In this document: positions 9,209-18,527 of the stretch, one piece after another
Position numbering within the stretch: the first letter of the stretch is position 1
Layout: every line of letters starts with the position of its first letter
From: Pseudofrankia sp. DC12
GTDB lineage: Bacteria; Actinomycetota; Actinomycetes; Frankiales; Frankiaceae
Reading direction: 5' to 3'
NCBI RefSeq assembly: GCF_000966285.1
Contig: NZ_KQ031391.1
Coordinates: 1,636,640 to 1,700,639 of the forward strand
Length of the DNA: 64,000 nucleotides
Translations under genes and position numbers: made by a program
The notes under the pieces: generated by a model
Databases searched by the model: none
Told to the model about the DNA's origin: nothing
The model's input: the letters and a program-made list of their open reading frames with translations, nothing else

Positions 9209-9991
9209 CTAGCCGCGGCCGGAGTCGAAGAACAGCGCCACGGTGAGGGCGCCCGGGTCAAGGACACCGCGGGCGACGTCACCGACATAGGAGGCCCGGC
9301 CACGGCGGGCGCGCAGCGGCTCGGTGGCCAGGGCGCCGTCCCGGGCGGCCTCGGCGGCGAGCGCGATGCCGGCCGGTAGGTCCAGCCCGTCCGCGACGGC
9401 GGCCGCGAGCGCGGCCGCGGCGGGCACCATCGCGTCGACCATCGTCTTGTCGCCCGGACGCGCCTTGCCGAGCCGCTGGACCGTCGCGGTGCCGGCCTCG
9501 ACCCCGGCCGCGAGCTCGGCGAGCGTGAGAACCGAGCCCTCCGCGGCCCGGCCGATGCCCCGAAACCACAGCCCGAAAAGCGGGCCAGACGTGCCGCCGG
9601 TGTTCAGGAACCCGTGCGACACGCCGAGGAAGACCGCGCCGGGCGTCGTCGGCCGCGCCTGTTCCAGCCGGGCCCGGACCCGCCGCAACGCGGCCAGGAT
9701 GTTGGTCCCGAAGTCCCCGTCGCCGGCACGCCGGTCCAGCTCGCCCAGCTCGGCCGCGTCGTCGGAGAACCGCCGGTGGAACGCCTCCACCCAGGCCCAC
9801 GCGCCCGCCACGTCCAGGCCGCCGCCCAGCCTGCCTGGACCGCCCGGCCCGCCCGGCCCGGCATCCGGCCCGGCATCCGGCCGTGCCGCTCCGGCGTGGG
9901 CGGGCTGCCCACCGGCTGCCGCGCCCGGGCCAGCCTCGCTCGTCACGCCCTGGTCCCGGCCTTCGTTGGTGTCCACCGCTGTTCCGTCCAC
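9209..9991 (-). CDS. dhaL: Dihydroxyacetone kinase subunit DhaL-like
   Basis: The DhaL/DAK2 nucleotide-binding subunit of a dihydroxyacetone-type kinase. The signature RRAGDGDFGTNI carries the aspartates that hold the Mg-ADP/ATP, and SHGFLNTGGTSGPLFG and RPGDKTMVDAM are further DAK2 blocks. About 60 N-terminal residues are a Gly/Pro/Asp-rich low-complexity tail with AGPDAGPGGPGGPG. I place the start at GTG 9991, preceded by GGAGGGGG six bases upstream, rather than at GTG 10018. It lies 92 bp downstream of dhaK on the same strand, so the two are probably co-transcribed. No DhaM phosphotransferase gene is in view, so whether the phosphate donor is ATP or PEP cannot be decided. Confidence 0.85.
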   Translation of the reverse strand: MDGTAVDTNEGRDQGVTSEAGPGAAAGGQPAHAGAARPDAGPDAGPGGPGGPGRLGGGLDVAGAWAWVEAFHRRFSDDAAELGELDRRAGDGDFGTNILAALRRVRARLEQARPTTPGAVFLGVSHGFLNTGGTSGPLFGLWFRGIGRAAEGSVLTLAELAAGVEAGTATVQRLGKARPGDKTMVDAMVPAAAALAAAVADGLDLPAGIALAAEAARDGALATEPLRARRGRASYVGDVARGVLDPGALTVALFFDSGRG

Positions 9992-10083
9992 TTCGCCCCC
10001 TCCGGCACGCCGCCCCACCTGTCACCCACGGCCCCCCCGCCCGCACCGCGCCACTCCCCTGGTCAGGCGCCCGGCCGGCCTGG

Positions 10084-11130
10084 TCACCAGCTCAGCGCGA
10101 TCGTGCGGACCGGGGCGTCCCACAGTGAGACCAGCTCGTCGTCGGCCCTGGTCAACGTCACCGAGGCGCCGGCCATGTCCAGTGACGTGACGTACGGGCC
10201 GACGAGCGCCCGTTCGATCGTGATGCCGGCCGCCGCGAGGATCTTCGCGACCCGCCGATGGATGACCGCGAGCTCCAGGCTCGTCGTCGCCCCCAGGCCG
10301 TTGGTGATCGCGATGACCCGGTCGCCGCGGCCGATAGCGAGATCGGCGACCAGCGGCCGGACGAGCAGGTCGGCCAGTTCGTCGGCCGAGGCGAACGCCC
10401 GCCGGCCGACCCCGCGCTCCCCGTGGATCCCGACGCCGAACTCGACCTCGTCGCGCGGCAGCTCGAACGACGGCCGCGGGTCACCCGGATGGGCGCCGGC
10501 CGCGAGCGCGACGGCCATCGACCGCGACGTCGCCGCGACGCGCTGCCCGAGCGCGGCGACCCGGGCCAGATCGGCACCGGCCGCGGCGGCGGCACCGACG
10601 ATCTTCTCGACGACGACCGTCGCCGCGGTTCCGCGCCGGCCCGGCCCGTCGCCGGTGGCGGACGCCGTCGCCAGGTCGTCGTCGACCAGCACCTGGCGCA
10701 CCTCGATCCCGTCATCGGAGGCGACCTCGGCGGCGATCTCGAAGTTCAGCACGTCGCCGGTGTAGTTCTTCACCACGTGCACCACCCCGGCCCCCTCCGA
10801 CACGGCCTGGGTGGCGGCCAGGATCTGCCCGGCGGTGGGGCTCGCGAACACCGCGCCCGGGACCGCGGCGTCGAGCATCCCGGCGCCGACCATCCCGACG
10901 TGCAGCGGCTCGTGCCCGGACCCGCCGCCGGAGAGGACGGCCACCCGCCCCGCGGGCGGGGGCTCGGCCCTGACGACGAAGCTGGGATCCCGATTCCACC
11001 GGATCAGGCGTGGATAGGCGGCTTCCAGACCTTCCAGCGCCTCCTCGACGATGGCGTCGGGATCGTTGACGAACTGCCGCCGTGGCGCCTCGACGCCTGG
11101 CTGGGCGGGGATCGAGTCCTGCGCGGTCAT
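10084..11130 (-). CDS. dhaK: Dihydroxyacetone kinase subunit DhaK-like
   Basis: The substrate-binding DAK1 subunit, about 348 residues. The blocks VLSGGGSGHEPLHVGMVG, PTAGQILAAT, VVKNYTGDVLNFEIAAE and EFGVGIHGERG are typical; the last carries the His that forms the hemiaminal with dihydroxyacetone. It would phosphorylate dihydroxyacetone, or a related short ketose, together with the DhaL subunit encoded downstream. ATG 11130 is used; the four-residue longer start at 11142 has no better ribosome-binding site. It is divergent from the 6-phosphogluconate dehydrogenase gene, with a 257-bp shared upstream region, so the two may be controlled together in carbohydrate breakdown. Confidence 0.88.
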   Translation of the reverse strand: MTAQDSIPAQPGVEAPRRQFVNDPDAIVEEALEGLEAAYPRLIRWNRDPSFVVRAEPPPAGRVAVLSGGGSGHEPLHVGMVGAGMLDAAVPGAVFASPTAGQILAATQAVSEGAGVVHVVKNYTGDVLNFEIAAEVASDDGIEVRQVLVDDDLATASATGDGPGRRGTAATVVVEKIVGAAAAAGADLARVAALGQRVAATSRSMAVALAAGAHPGDPRPSFELPRDEVEFGVGIHGERGVGRRAFASADELADLLVRPLVADLAIGRGDRVIAITNGLGATTSLELAVIHRRVAKILAAAGITIERALVGPYVTSLDMAGASVTLTRADDELVSLWDAPVRTIALSW

Positions 11131-11387
11131 CGTCGGCCACACTCCGGCGCTCTCATAGCCCGGGGTCTACACCCGCTCAGCCCACCGGATCAAGAACCGA
11201 ACGCCTCCGGCGGGGCCGGTTGGCGGGGCCTGCGGGCCGAGGGGCACAGTGGTGCGGGACGTGCCGAGGCCGGCACGGTTTGTGGCAAGCACGACGGCAG
11301 CACCGGCTTGGAGCCGGTCGTCGGTGGTGGTAGGTCCGTAGGCGGCGGACTCGGGTGGGTACACGCGCGACGAGCGGAGAGACCAAG

Positions 11388-12407
11388 ATGCAGCTGGGGA
11401 TGATCGGCCTGGGCCGGATGGGCGCCAACCTGGTGCGCCGGCTGCAACGGGCCGGGCACGAGTGCGTCGTCTACGACGTCAACAAGGACGCCGTCGCCGC
11501 GCTCGCGGCCGAGGGCGCCACCGGCACGACCACGCTGGAGGAGTTCGCCGCGGCGCTGACCACCCCGCGGGCGGCCTGGGTGATGGTCCCGGCCGGGCTG
11601 ACCGGCGACACCGTCCTCAGGCTCGCGGGCCTGCTCGAGCCGGGCGACATCATCATCGACGGCGGCAACTCCTACTACCGCGACGACGTCGACCGGGCCA
11701 AGGCGCTCGGGCCCAAGGGCATCCACTACGTCGACGTCGGCACGTCCGGCGGCGTCTTCGGCCTGGAACGCGGCTTCTGCCTGATGATCGGCGGCGAGCC
11801 GGAGGTCGTGGCGCACCTGGAGCCGCTGTTCGCGACCATCGCCCCAGGCGTCGGCACCGCCGAGCGCACTCCCGGCCGCTCCGGCGACCCGGTCCCGGCC
11901 GAGCAGGGCTACCTGCACTGCGGCCCGGCCGGCGCCGGCCACTTCGTGAAGATGGTCCACAACGGCATCGAGTACGGCATGATGGCTGCCTTCGCCGAGG
12001 GCCTGGGCGTGCTGAACAAGGCGAACATCGGCAAGGCCCTGGCCGGCGAGCACGACGCCGAGACCAGCCCGCTCACCCACCCCGAGTACTACCAGTACGA
12101 CCTCGACGTGCCGGCGATCACCGAGGTGTGGCGGCGCGGCAGCGTCGTCGCGTCCTGGCTGCTCGACCTGACCGCCGCGGCGCTGGTCGAGGACCCGGAG
12201 CTGGCCCAGTTCGGCGGCCGGGTCTCCGACTCCGGCGAGGGCCGCTGGACGGTGCTCGCCGCCGTCGAGGAAGGCGTACCCGCGCACGTGCTGACGGCTT
12301 CCCTCTACGAGCGCTTCAGCTCCCGCGGCGAGTCGCTCTACTCCGACAAGATCCTCTCGGCCATGCGCAAGCAGTTCGGCGGCCACAGCGAGAAGCCGGC
12401 CAGCTGA
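11388..12407 (+). CDS. gnd: 6-phosphogluconate dehydrogenase (decarboxylating), short form
   Basis: A 339-residue enzyme converting 6-phosphogluconate to ribulose 5-phosphate with release of CO2. It has the N-terminal dinucleotide motif [15 protein letters not shown], followed by an acidic residue at the end of strand 2 (VVYDVNKD), which suits NAD preference. The substrate motif [10 protein letters not shown], the block [20 protein letters not shown] and the catalytic region [21 protein letters not shown] are all intact. The length matches the short NAD-linked Gnd class rather than the 470-residue NADP enzyme. ATG 11388 has GGAGAG upstream. It is divergent from dhaK/dhaL and followed by a strong hairpin. 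Confidence 0.9.
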   Translation: MQLGMIGLGRMGANLVRRLQRAGHECVVYDVNKDAVAALAAEGATGTTTLEEFAAALTTPRAAWVMVPAGLTGDTVLRLAGLLEPGDIIIDGGNSYYRDDVDRAKALGPKGIHYVDVGTSGGVFGLERGFCLMIGGEPEVVAHLEPLFATIAPGVGTAERTPGRSGDPVPAEQGYLHCGPAGAGHFVKMVHNGIEYGMMAAFAEGLGVLNKANIGKALAGEHDAETSPLTHPEYYQYDLDVPAITEVWRRGSVVASWLLDLTAAALVEDPELAQFGGRVSDSGEGRWTVLAAVEEGVPAHVLTASLYERFSSRGESLYSDKILSAMRKQFGGHSEKPAS

Positions 12408-12450
12408 GCCCGATCCCCCTGGGCGCAGGCGGCCATCCCCGTCAGAGCCC

Positions 12451-12487
12451 GGCGGCACCTGCCAGGTACGCACTGGCAGGTGCCGCC
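12451..12487 (+). terminator. Perfect 14-bp hairpin after gnd
   Basis: GGCGGCACCTGCCA (12451-12464) and TGGCAGGTGCCGCC (12474-12487) pair perfectly around a nine-base loop. It starts 44 bp after the gnd stop. There is no U tract, but stem length and position support a terminator. Confidence 0.7.
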
Positions 12488-13189
12488 GTCGCGCCACGGC
12501 GATCTCCCTGACGCTGTGCCGCGACGTGCCGCGCTGCCGCGGTGCGCTGCGCCGAGGCGTGCCGTCGCGGGATGCTTCGTCGAACTGAAGGGCTGGGAGG
12601 TCACCGAGTCACGGCCGACCACGCGCCGCACCGGTCGCCGTTCGGACCGCATCGGCCGCCCGTCTGCTCGTCGGCCGGCACCCGCCCGGAGCGCCGCCCG
12701 CGGGGACCGAGGGACTACGTCGACCGTGACCTCCGCGCCTCACTCCCGCGCACGTGGAACGGTCGTAGGCGCACCGAAGGCGACCGACACCTCACGGTCG
12801 CCCAGCACACGGTCTCCGCGTTCCGCTGAACGAGCTCGGCAGCTCCCGTGCTGCCCGCGGCGACCTGCACCGCCTCCCCCGACAACCCGCTGGTGACCGC
12901 GCCGCGGTACGCGAAGATCACCCACCGGACGGCCACCGCGACCGGCCCGCCAGATCCGGCAGCCCACTGCCCACTGCCGACTGCCCACTGCGAAAATCAC
13001 TCCCTCGAAGGCTGTCGCGCCCAGAACGACGAGCGCGCCGCATCGCGGAACGCGTAGATCATCTCTGCGACGTCATCCGCCGAGTGCGGGGGAACACGAT
13101 CGGCAGCCGGCACGCGAGGCGTTCCTGGATCCCCGCGATGGGCTGCGGGCGGACACGATCCGGCGTCAGGTCGGTCGGCAGACATGGGT
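12488..13189. other. Gene-free stretch with a short simple repeat
   Basis: About 700 bp without a convincing gene; translations on both strands lack domains or good starts. At 12961-12991 the motif CCCACTGC recurs three times in imperfect tandem. The stretch may hold gene remnants, but I recognise none. Confidence 0.5.
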
Positions 13190-13960
13190 TCAGAGCTCCC
13201 GAGTCAGGACGCAGGGGTCGTACACGAAGGGCCGGGTGGAGGTAAGCGGCCAAAACCCGTGCTTGACAAGAATGGGCTCGGAGCTGGGTAGCGCGTCAGT
13301 GAACACCAGCTTGCGGCCCCGCGTGTGGGCCTCCTGCAACCTGGCCCCGACTATCGCCTTGAACAGGCCCCGCCGTCGGTACGCGGTCTTGGTCCGACCG
13401 CCGGCCAGCTCGGCAGAGCCGCTGCCGGCCTGGTAGTGGATGCGCCCACCCGCGACGGGCTCCCCGCCGACGTATGCCACATAGACGCTCATCGTTTCTG
13501 GGGCCTCGCGCAGGATGTACGCCAGCCGCTCTCGCTCCTGCTCCGGGTTCTTACGGCCGATCTCCCGGGCGATCTCGGCGTAGTCGGCGAGTCCCGCCTC
13601 ATCCGGCACCCGGTACAGCTCGCGGTCCGCCGGAGTGCTGAACGCCGCAAGGTTGGCGTCAGTCAGCGCCATCACGAGAACCTGCTCGGGGTCGTCGGGC
13701 TCGAACCCGGCGGCGACCAGCCGCTGCGGGAGGTCCACTGGACGGTCGTGCCCGTAGACCTTCCATTCCAGGGTGTACGCGCGCTCCTCTGCCAAGGACA
13801 TTTCCTCACGGATGACGTCGTCGGCCAGGTCCGGGGAGAGGTGCGAGTAGACGATCCGGCATTCCGTAGCACGGTCGTCGTACTCGCGGACCACGCCGCC
13901 GCGTCCGGCGGCCACGCCGGAGGCCCGACGCTCCGCGTCCAATTCGGCGAGCGTATCCAT
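13190..13960 (-). CDS. GNAT-family N-acetyltransferase
   Basis: A 256-residue protein with a C-terminal GNAT domain. The block ELAGGRTKTAYRRRGLFKAIVG contains the R-x-x-G-type acetyl-CoA pyrophosphate loop, and MSVYVAYVGGEPVAGGRIHY is the preceding beta-4 strand. The first 120 residues (YGHDRPVDLPQRLVAAGFEPDDP) look like a second, degenerate GNAT half, giving a tandem-GNAT architecture. ATG 13960 has GAGAGG about nine bases upstream. The acceptor substrate is unknown. It stands alone on the minus strand between a gene-free stretch and a truncated HNH gene. Confidence 0.8.
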   Translation of the reverse strand: MDTLAELDAERRASGVAAGRGGVVREYDDRATECRIVYSHLSPDLADDVIREEMSLAEERAYTLEWKVYGHDRPVDLPQRLVAAGFEPDDPEQVLVMALTDANLAAFSTPADRELYRVPDEAGLADYAEIAREIGRKNPEQERERLAYILREAPETMSVYVAYVGGEPVAGGRIHYQAGSGSAELAGGRTKTAYRRRGLFKAIVGARLQEAHTRGRKLVFTDALPSSEPILVKHGFWPLTSTRPFVYDPCVLTREL

Positions 13961-14127
13961 GATCCCGAGCCTCTCGAGGGTCTCGGCGTAAGGGCCGGGG
14001 TGACGGCGACGACCCCATTACACCAGGCACGAGCGACGCAGGCTCGGCCGATCCGGTAGGCCCTGCCGCCCAGCGTGCGAACGCTCACGGCGGGACGGAC
14101 CCCGCCACGCGGCTCGCCCAGAGGCTG

Positions 14128-14739
14128 TTGCGCTGCGACAGCGGGCCTGGGGTCGGCCTACCTCTCGCGGCGCTGTCCCGGCTGGGCTGCGACGCGCTGG
14201 TTCGGGCCCTGGTCCGGGACGAGGGTGGGAGCCCGCTGGCCCTGGGCCGCCGGCGCCGGATGCCGACGCGACGGCTGCGGGACGCCGTCCACGCCCGCGA
14301 CCAGGGGACCTGCCAATACCCGGGCTGCGCCCACACCCGCTGGCTGCAGATCCACCATCTGCGGGAGTGGCTGGCCGACGAGGGCATGACGGATCTGGAA
14401 AACCTGACCCTGCTGTGCAGCCGCCATCACTCGCTGATCCACGACGAGAAGATTCGGCTGCGCCGCCGGGTCAACGGAATGATCGAGGCGGTGATGCCCG
14501 ACGGATTCGTCCTGATCCGGGCGCCGCGCCTCGGCCCGGAGACCGGCCTCGCCCCAGGGCCAGGCGCAGTCCCGGGGGCTGGCCTCGCCGAACAGCTCGC
14601 CGACGCTACCGGGCACGTCGCGGCCGACGCCATCCGCACCCGAGACGGCGGGCGCCTCAGCTGGGACGACTCGCTCTACGTCCTCATGCGCCATCGGCGT
14701 CCACCCGACGGGGCGCCCACCGGAGACCGAGCCGCCTGA
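14128..14739 (+). pseudogene. Truncated DUF222/HNH endonuclease-like protein
   Basis: The frame matches the C-terminal part of actinobacterial DUF222-HNH proteins: ALSRLGCDALVRALV, then LGRRRRMPTRRLRDAVHARD, a Cys pair in GTCQYPGCAHT, and the HNH core IHHLREWLADEGMTDLENL with LLCSRHHSLIHD. These proteins are normally 400-500 residues with an N-terminal DUF222 region, which is absent here. The frame stays open upstream of the TTG at 14128 but loses similarity. The nuclease motif residues themselves are intact, so a shortened active nuclease is possible but less likely than a 5'-truncated gene. Confidence 0.7.
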
Positions 14740-14860
14740 TGTGACGTGACTCGGGCCCCGAAAGGCCCACGTCCGGCATGACCCGCGCCGCGGCGCGTGC
14801 CTGGTGGTCGCGATCTCGCGCTGGTACCGCGACCACCAGGCTTCGATCGCTACCCGGGGC

Positions 14861-16513
14861 TCAGTCGACGTCCAGGTCGATCTCGTGGTCCGTCGCCCGG
14901 TGAGGTGGGCACTGATCGGGCAGCCCACTCGCGACCGCACCCCCAGCGACGTTGGGACCGCCGAACAGGCCGGGACCACCGCCGAACGCGGGTCCGCCCA
15001 GTGCCAGGCCTACAGCGGGGCCGAAGGCCTGGTCGAGCGCCGGGCCGAAGGCTTGGCCGAACGGCAAGGCGCCTGGGCCGCGGGCGGCACGAGGGACACC
15101 GGGCCAGCCTCGTTGGCGCAGGGTGGTCGCGATGGCGGTGCCGACCCGGTCCGGTTCCTCCATGAGCAGATGCCGGGGCACCCGCAGGACGAGCCGGTTG
15201 CGCCGGTCGAAGCCCCGGGAGTCGGCTGCCAGAGACCACGGGCCGGCCGCTGGGGCTAGCCCGCCGGGGCCGCGAGCGCTGACAGGCCCGGCCGCGGGGG
15301 CCGGGGCTTCGGTGGCGGTGCGGATGCCGGGAGCCGACACGGCGCCGATCTCGACCCGGACCTGCCAGGCCTCGTAGAGCAGGTCGAGGCGCCCGGGAAG
15401 GCGGGAGTCGGGCCGGCCGCGCAAGGCGGGCGGCAGGCCGTGGCGCGCCTCCAGTCGGCGGTACAGCAGGTCGGGGACCCACGGGGCGCCGGCGTCGAGG
15501 TCGTCGAGAACGTCGCCGATGATCTGGCGGCGCGCGATCGGGCCACGCCGGGCCAGCGCCGCCCGGATCTCGTCGGACTCGACGATCCCGCTGGCCACTG
15601 CGAGGGCGAGCAGGGTCCGGGCGTCGTCGTGGCTGGGCGCCCACTCGGCCATGTCCACCAGTGACCGCGGCAGCGTGGTGCGCGGTGGCCAGCCGTCCCG
15701 GTGCAGGTCCTCCTCGCCGAGCCGGGCGGTGGCGCGCAGCTTCACCCCGGGACGAGGCGTGACCCGGCGGCCAGAGGCGAGGATGACCGTAAGCCAGGGC
15801 TCCCCGCAGCCGCGCAGACCGCCGAGCGCCGCCGCCGAGGCACCGCCGAGCAGCGCGTCCGGACCGATCGACACCAGGGCGCACCACAGGCGCTGGATCA
15901 GCGTCAGCGGGCCGGCCTGGGTGACCAGGACGTCGCCGGAGTAGAGCTGCCACAGGCCGGCGTCGACCCGTCGGCGGATCTCGGTCCGGGAGAAGCCTGC
16001 GGCGACGGCCTCTTTCATGGTCAGGACGCCGTCGCGCTGGGGGGCGAGCCACGCGGGCTGCTGGGCGCCGGCGGCCGCGGCCCGCTGGCCGTCGCGCGCG
16101 GCAGGCACCGGCGGACCTGCCGGCGGCACCACCGCCAGGCCGCCGAGGCTGGACAGGCCAGCGCCCCCGCCGCCGAGCAGGCCAGCATCCCGAGGCGAGC
16201 CAGTACCGCCGGACAAGTCAGTACCAGCGGGCAGGGCAGTACCGCCGGGCAGGGCCGTACCGCCGGGCAGAGCCGTACCGCCGGGCAGAGCCGTACCGCC
16301 GGGCGAGCCAGCGCTCCCGGCGAAGCCAGTACCGCCGGGCAGGGCAGCACTGCCGGCGAAGCCGGGGCGGTTGGAAGAGCCGGTACTGCTGGACGAGCCG
16401 GCGTCGAGGGGTCTGAGCCCGTCGGGCCCGGGCCGGCCGGACGAGCTAAGGTCGGCGACGAGGGTCGCGCCGGACCGGGACACGGAACCATGTGGGGCGC
16501 GCTGCGATCTCAT
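14861..16513 (-). CDS. AbiEi/DUF559-like protein with repeat-rich N-terminus
   Basis: A protein of about 550 residues. The first ~150 residues are low complexity and include a GGTALP repeat. They are followed by a winged-helix-like block, MKEAVAAGFSRTEIRRRVDAGLW then VLVTQAGPLTLIQRLW, like the N-terminus of AbiEi-type antitoxins and of actinobacterial DUF559 proteins. A degenerate restriction-endonuclease-like C-terminal region follows (RPDSRLPGRLDLLYEAWQVRVE, then RRNRLVLRVPRHLL). This C-terminal region is interrupted by Ala/Pro-rich sequence, and the tail is a Gly/Phe/Pro repeat (FGQAFGPALDQAFGPA). No toxin partner is adjacent. The start is uncertain: ATG 16513 and GTG 16522 are both possible, and the conserved part begins much later. 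Confidence 0.55.
   Translation of the reverse strand: MRSQRAPHGSVSRSGATLVADLSSSGRPGPDGLRPLDAGSSSSTGSSNRPGFAGSAALPGGTGFAGSAGSPGGTALPGGTALPGGTALPGGTALPAGTDLSGGTGSPRDAGLLGGGGAGLSSLGGLAVVPPAGPPVPAARDGQRAAAAGAQQPAWLAPQRDGVLTMKEAVAAGFSRTEIRRRVDAGLWQLYSGDVLVTQAGPLTLIQRLWCALVSIGPDALLGGASAAALGGLRGCGEPWLTVILASGRRVTPRPGVKLRATARLGEEDLHRDGWPPRTTLPRSLVDMAEWAPSHDDARTLLALAVASGIVESDEIRAALARRGPIARRQIIGDVLDDLDAGAPWVPDLLYRRLEARHGLPPALRGRPDSRLPGRLDLLYEAWQVRVEIGAVSAPGIRTATEAPAPAAGPVSARGPGGLAPAAGPWSLAADSRGFDRRNRLVLRVPRHLLMEEPDRVGTAIATTLRQRGWPGVPRAARGPGALPFGQAFGPALDQAFGPAVGLALGGPAFGGGPGLFGGPNVAGGAVASGLPDQCPPHRATDHEIDLDVD
16198..16362. repeat. 18-bp minisatellite inside the AbiEi/DUF559-like gene
   Basis: The unit GTACCGCCGGGCAGRGCC recurs about five times almost perfectly between 16219 and 16320, with degenerate copies on both sides. 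It encodes the repeated hexapeptide GGTALP on the minus strand. Its length is a multiple of three, so copy-number change would keep the frame. Confidence 0.85.
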
Positions 16514-16608
16514 GGGAATCACAATGAACGCGGCAGATCAGACATTCAATGCACAACCACACCACTGTGGATGAGTTCGGGACAAACTACGCATACTCTA
16601 CCAAATCA

Positions 16609-16627
16609 CTGGCACCATCGGTGGCAG
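16609..16627 (-). terminator. Imperfect hairpin after the lipid operon
   Basis: CTGGCACC/GGTGGCAG around ATC, with one mismatch, lies 10 bp beyond the stop of the last operon gene (16637) in a locally AT-richer stretch. It is a plausible but weak terminator. Confidence 0.35.
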
Positions 16628-16636
16628 CGTCGGACG

Positions 16637-18517
16637 TCAGCCTTCCATCCGTGCCACCACACGATAGGTGTTGGAGCGGTCTCCTTGGCGCATATACGAA
16701 GTCAGTGCGGCACCGACGGTTCCGGCGAGCACCGCCGGGACGATCGACGCGGTCAGCACCGTCCCACGGGCTAGCCAACGGATCGGGGACGACGGCGAGC
16801 CGGGCAGCCACGGCAGCGTCGGGCTCGGCGCCACCGCCTGGGTCATCAGGCCCACCGCGGCGAGCAGGTCGCCGGGCTGGTGCGCCGCACCGAACTGGAC
16901 CAGGACGGTCCGCATCCCCCGGTCCTCGAGGGCCGCGACCAGGTTGTCGACCGGGATCAGCTGACGCACCCCAGGGACCCCCCAGCCCGGCCAGTACCGG
17001 CCCAGCCGCCGGGCGCCGAGACCGGCCGGGTTCGGCAGCTCGGCGACCAGGAGCCCGCCCGGGCCGAGCGCCTTGGCGGCCGCGTCGAGATCCTCGGACG
17101 GGTCGCGGCTGCGTTCCAGGTAGCCGAACATGCTGATCACGTCGTAATGGCCGGTCACCGCCTCGGCGATGTCAGCGAAGCTCGCCGGGTAGGCCCGGTC
17201 GACCCAGCCGCGCCGCCGCGCCTCGCCGATGGACTCCGCCGGCCCGACCCCGTCGAACACTGCCCGCGGCCAGACCGTACGGGCCGCGTTGCAGAACGAG
17301 CCGACCCCGGCGCCGACGTCCAGCCAGGCCCGCGGCCGCAGAAACGGCCGCACCAGCTCGGCCCGGGCCCGCAGCCGGGCGGCCTTGGCGGCGACGGCGA
17401 CCTCGGTCTTCGCCGCGTTCATGCCGTCCTGGCGGTCTCGTTCATAAAGCACCCGGCCGGCCGGGGTCAGCCGCGGGTTCTGGAACAGATGGCCGCAGAC
17501 GAGGCACTCGTCGAGCTGGAAGCGTCCCGGCTTGCGTAGCTCCAGATCGGGCGAGACGAGCCGGACCCGGAGCTCGGGCGACCCGCACCAGGGGCAGTCC
17601 GGCCACGGGCGGGCGAGGAACATCTCCGGGCCGTCGGCGAAGGCCCGCTGGTAGCGGGCGCGGCGGGCCGCCGACTCGGCCTTGGTCTTCGCCTTGACCG
17701 GGTCGGCCGGCAGGCCGGCGGCCTTGGCCTCGGAGGCGGCGCGCTGCTGGCGCCGCCAGGCCCGGACCGTGCTGATCGAGTACTCCACCCCGGCCGTGAT
17801 CCGCACGATCGGGCTGCGGATCAGGTCGCGGGGGGCGACGGGAACCCGCCCCGCACAGACGAAGAAGGGCTGGCACCAGAACAGCGCGGTCGCGGCGAGG
17901 CCCCACGGCCGGTTCAGGTGCACCCCGACGATCGTCGCGATGTCCCGCAGCGTCGGGTAGATGTTGTTCATCGGCCGGACGGCCGACCAGCACCGCCGCT
18001 GAACCCGCACCCGGGTCGCGCCGTCGTCGCGGGCGGCCCGCAGCCCGGGCAGCACCGCGAGGTCGGTGCTCGCGGGCGCGTGGCGCTTCAGCTTCTCGGT
18101 GACCTCGACGAGCTCGACCGGGGTGTAGTCGTCGCGCACCTCGACGCCGGCCCGATCCGCGGCCTCGGCCCGAACCAGCAGCGCCTGGAACGCGCCTCGG
18201 CCCGGGGCGAGCCGGTTGGCGCGGTAGGTGCGGGTGTCGACCATGCGGGCGACGTCCAGCGCACGCTCGATCGTGAGGTCGGCCGGGATCAGGTCGAGGA
18301 CGTCGAGCCGCTCCCGGCTGGCGTGGTAGCTGGCGGACCGCTTCGCGGCCTCGGTCAGCTGGACGCCGGCGGCGCAGATGAACAGGTGGTCCGGGTCGGT
18401 CGGCCGGCCCGACGCCGGCAGCGTGTCCAGCCGGCGCAGCCGGCCGCGCAGCCGTATCCCGTTGACCATCAGCCCCAGCACGACAAAGATCGGCGCCCAG
18501 GAAAGTACGGTCACCAC
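16637..18517 (-). CDS. Membrane-anchored zinc-ribbon/SAM-methyltransferase protein
   Basis: A 626-residue protein with an N-terminal membrane span (VLSWAPIFVVLGLMVNGI), about 290 residues of unrecognised sequence, a four-cysteine zinc-ribbon-like pair (CPWCGS near residue 309, CLVCGH near 339), then a class I methyltransferase core. The core has the SAM motif WLDVGAGVGSFCNAART (about 397) and YDVISMFGYLERSRDP. A probable second span lies near 585-610 (LTASIVPAVLAGTVGAALT). The Cys-pair-then-SAM layout recalls sugar- and lipid-modifying C-methyltransferases. It is the last gene of the lipid-synthase operon, 10 bp after the glycosyltransferase stop. I infer membrane-associated methylation of the glycolipid or its sugar. 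GTG 18517 or GTG 18514 can be the start. Confidence 0.7.
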   Translation of the reverse strand: MVTVLSWAPIFVVLGLMVNGIRLRGRLRRLDTLPASGRPTDPDHLFICAAGVQLTEAAKRSASYHASRERLDVLDLIPADLTIERALDVARMVDTRTYRANRLAPGRGAFQALLVRAEAADRAGVEVRDDYTPVELVEVTEKLKRHAPASTDLAVLPGLRAARDDGATRVRVQRRCWSAVRPMNNIYPTLRDIATIVGVHLNRPWGLAATALFWCQPFFVCAGRVPVAPRDLIRSPIVRITAGVEYSISTVRAWRRQQRAASEAKAAGLPADPVKAKTKAESAARRARYQRAFADGPEMFLARPWPDCPWCGSPELRVRLVSPDLELRKPGRFQLDECLVCGHLFQNPRLTPAGRVLYERDRQDGMNAAKTEVAVAAKAARLRARAELVRPFLRPRAWLDVGAGVGSFCNAARTVWPRAVFDGVGPAESIGEARRRGWVDRAYPASFADIAEAVTGHYDVISMFGYLERSRDPSEDLDAAAKALGPGGLLVAELPNPAGLGARRLGRYWPGWGVPGVRQLIPVDNLVAALEDRGMRTVLVQFGAAHQPGDLLAAVGLMTQAVAPSPTLPWLPGSPSSPIRWLARGTVLTASIVPAVLAGTVGAALTSYMRQGDRSNTYRVVARMEG

Positions 18518-18527
18518 GGCAACGAGC

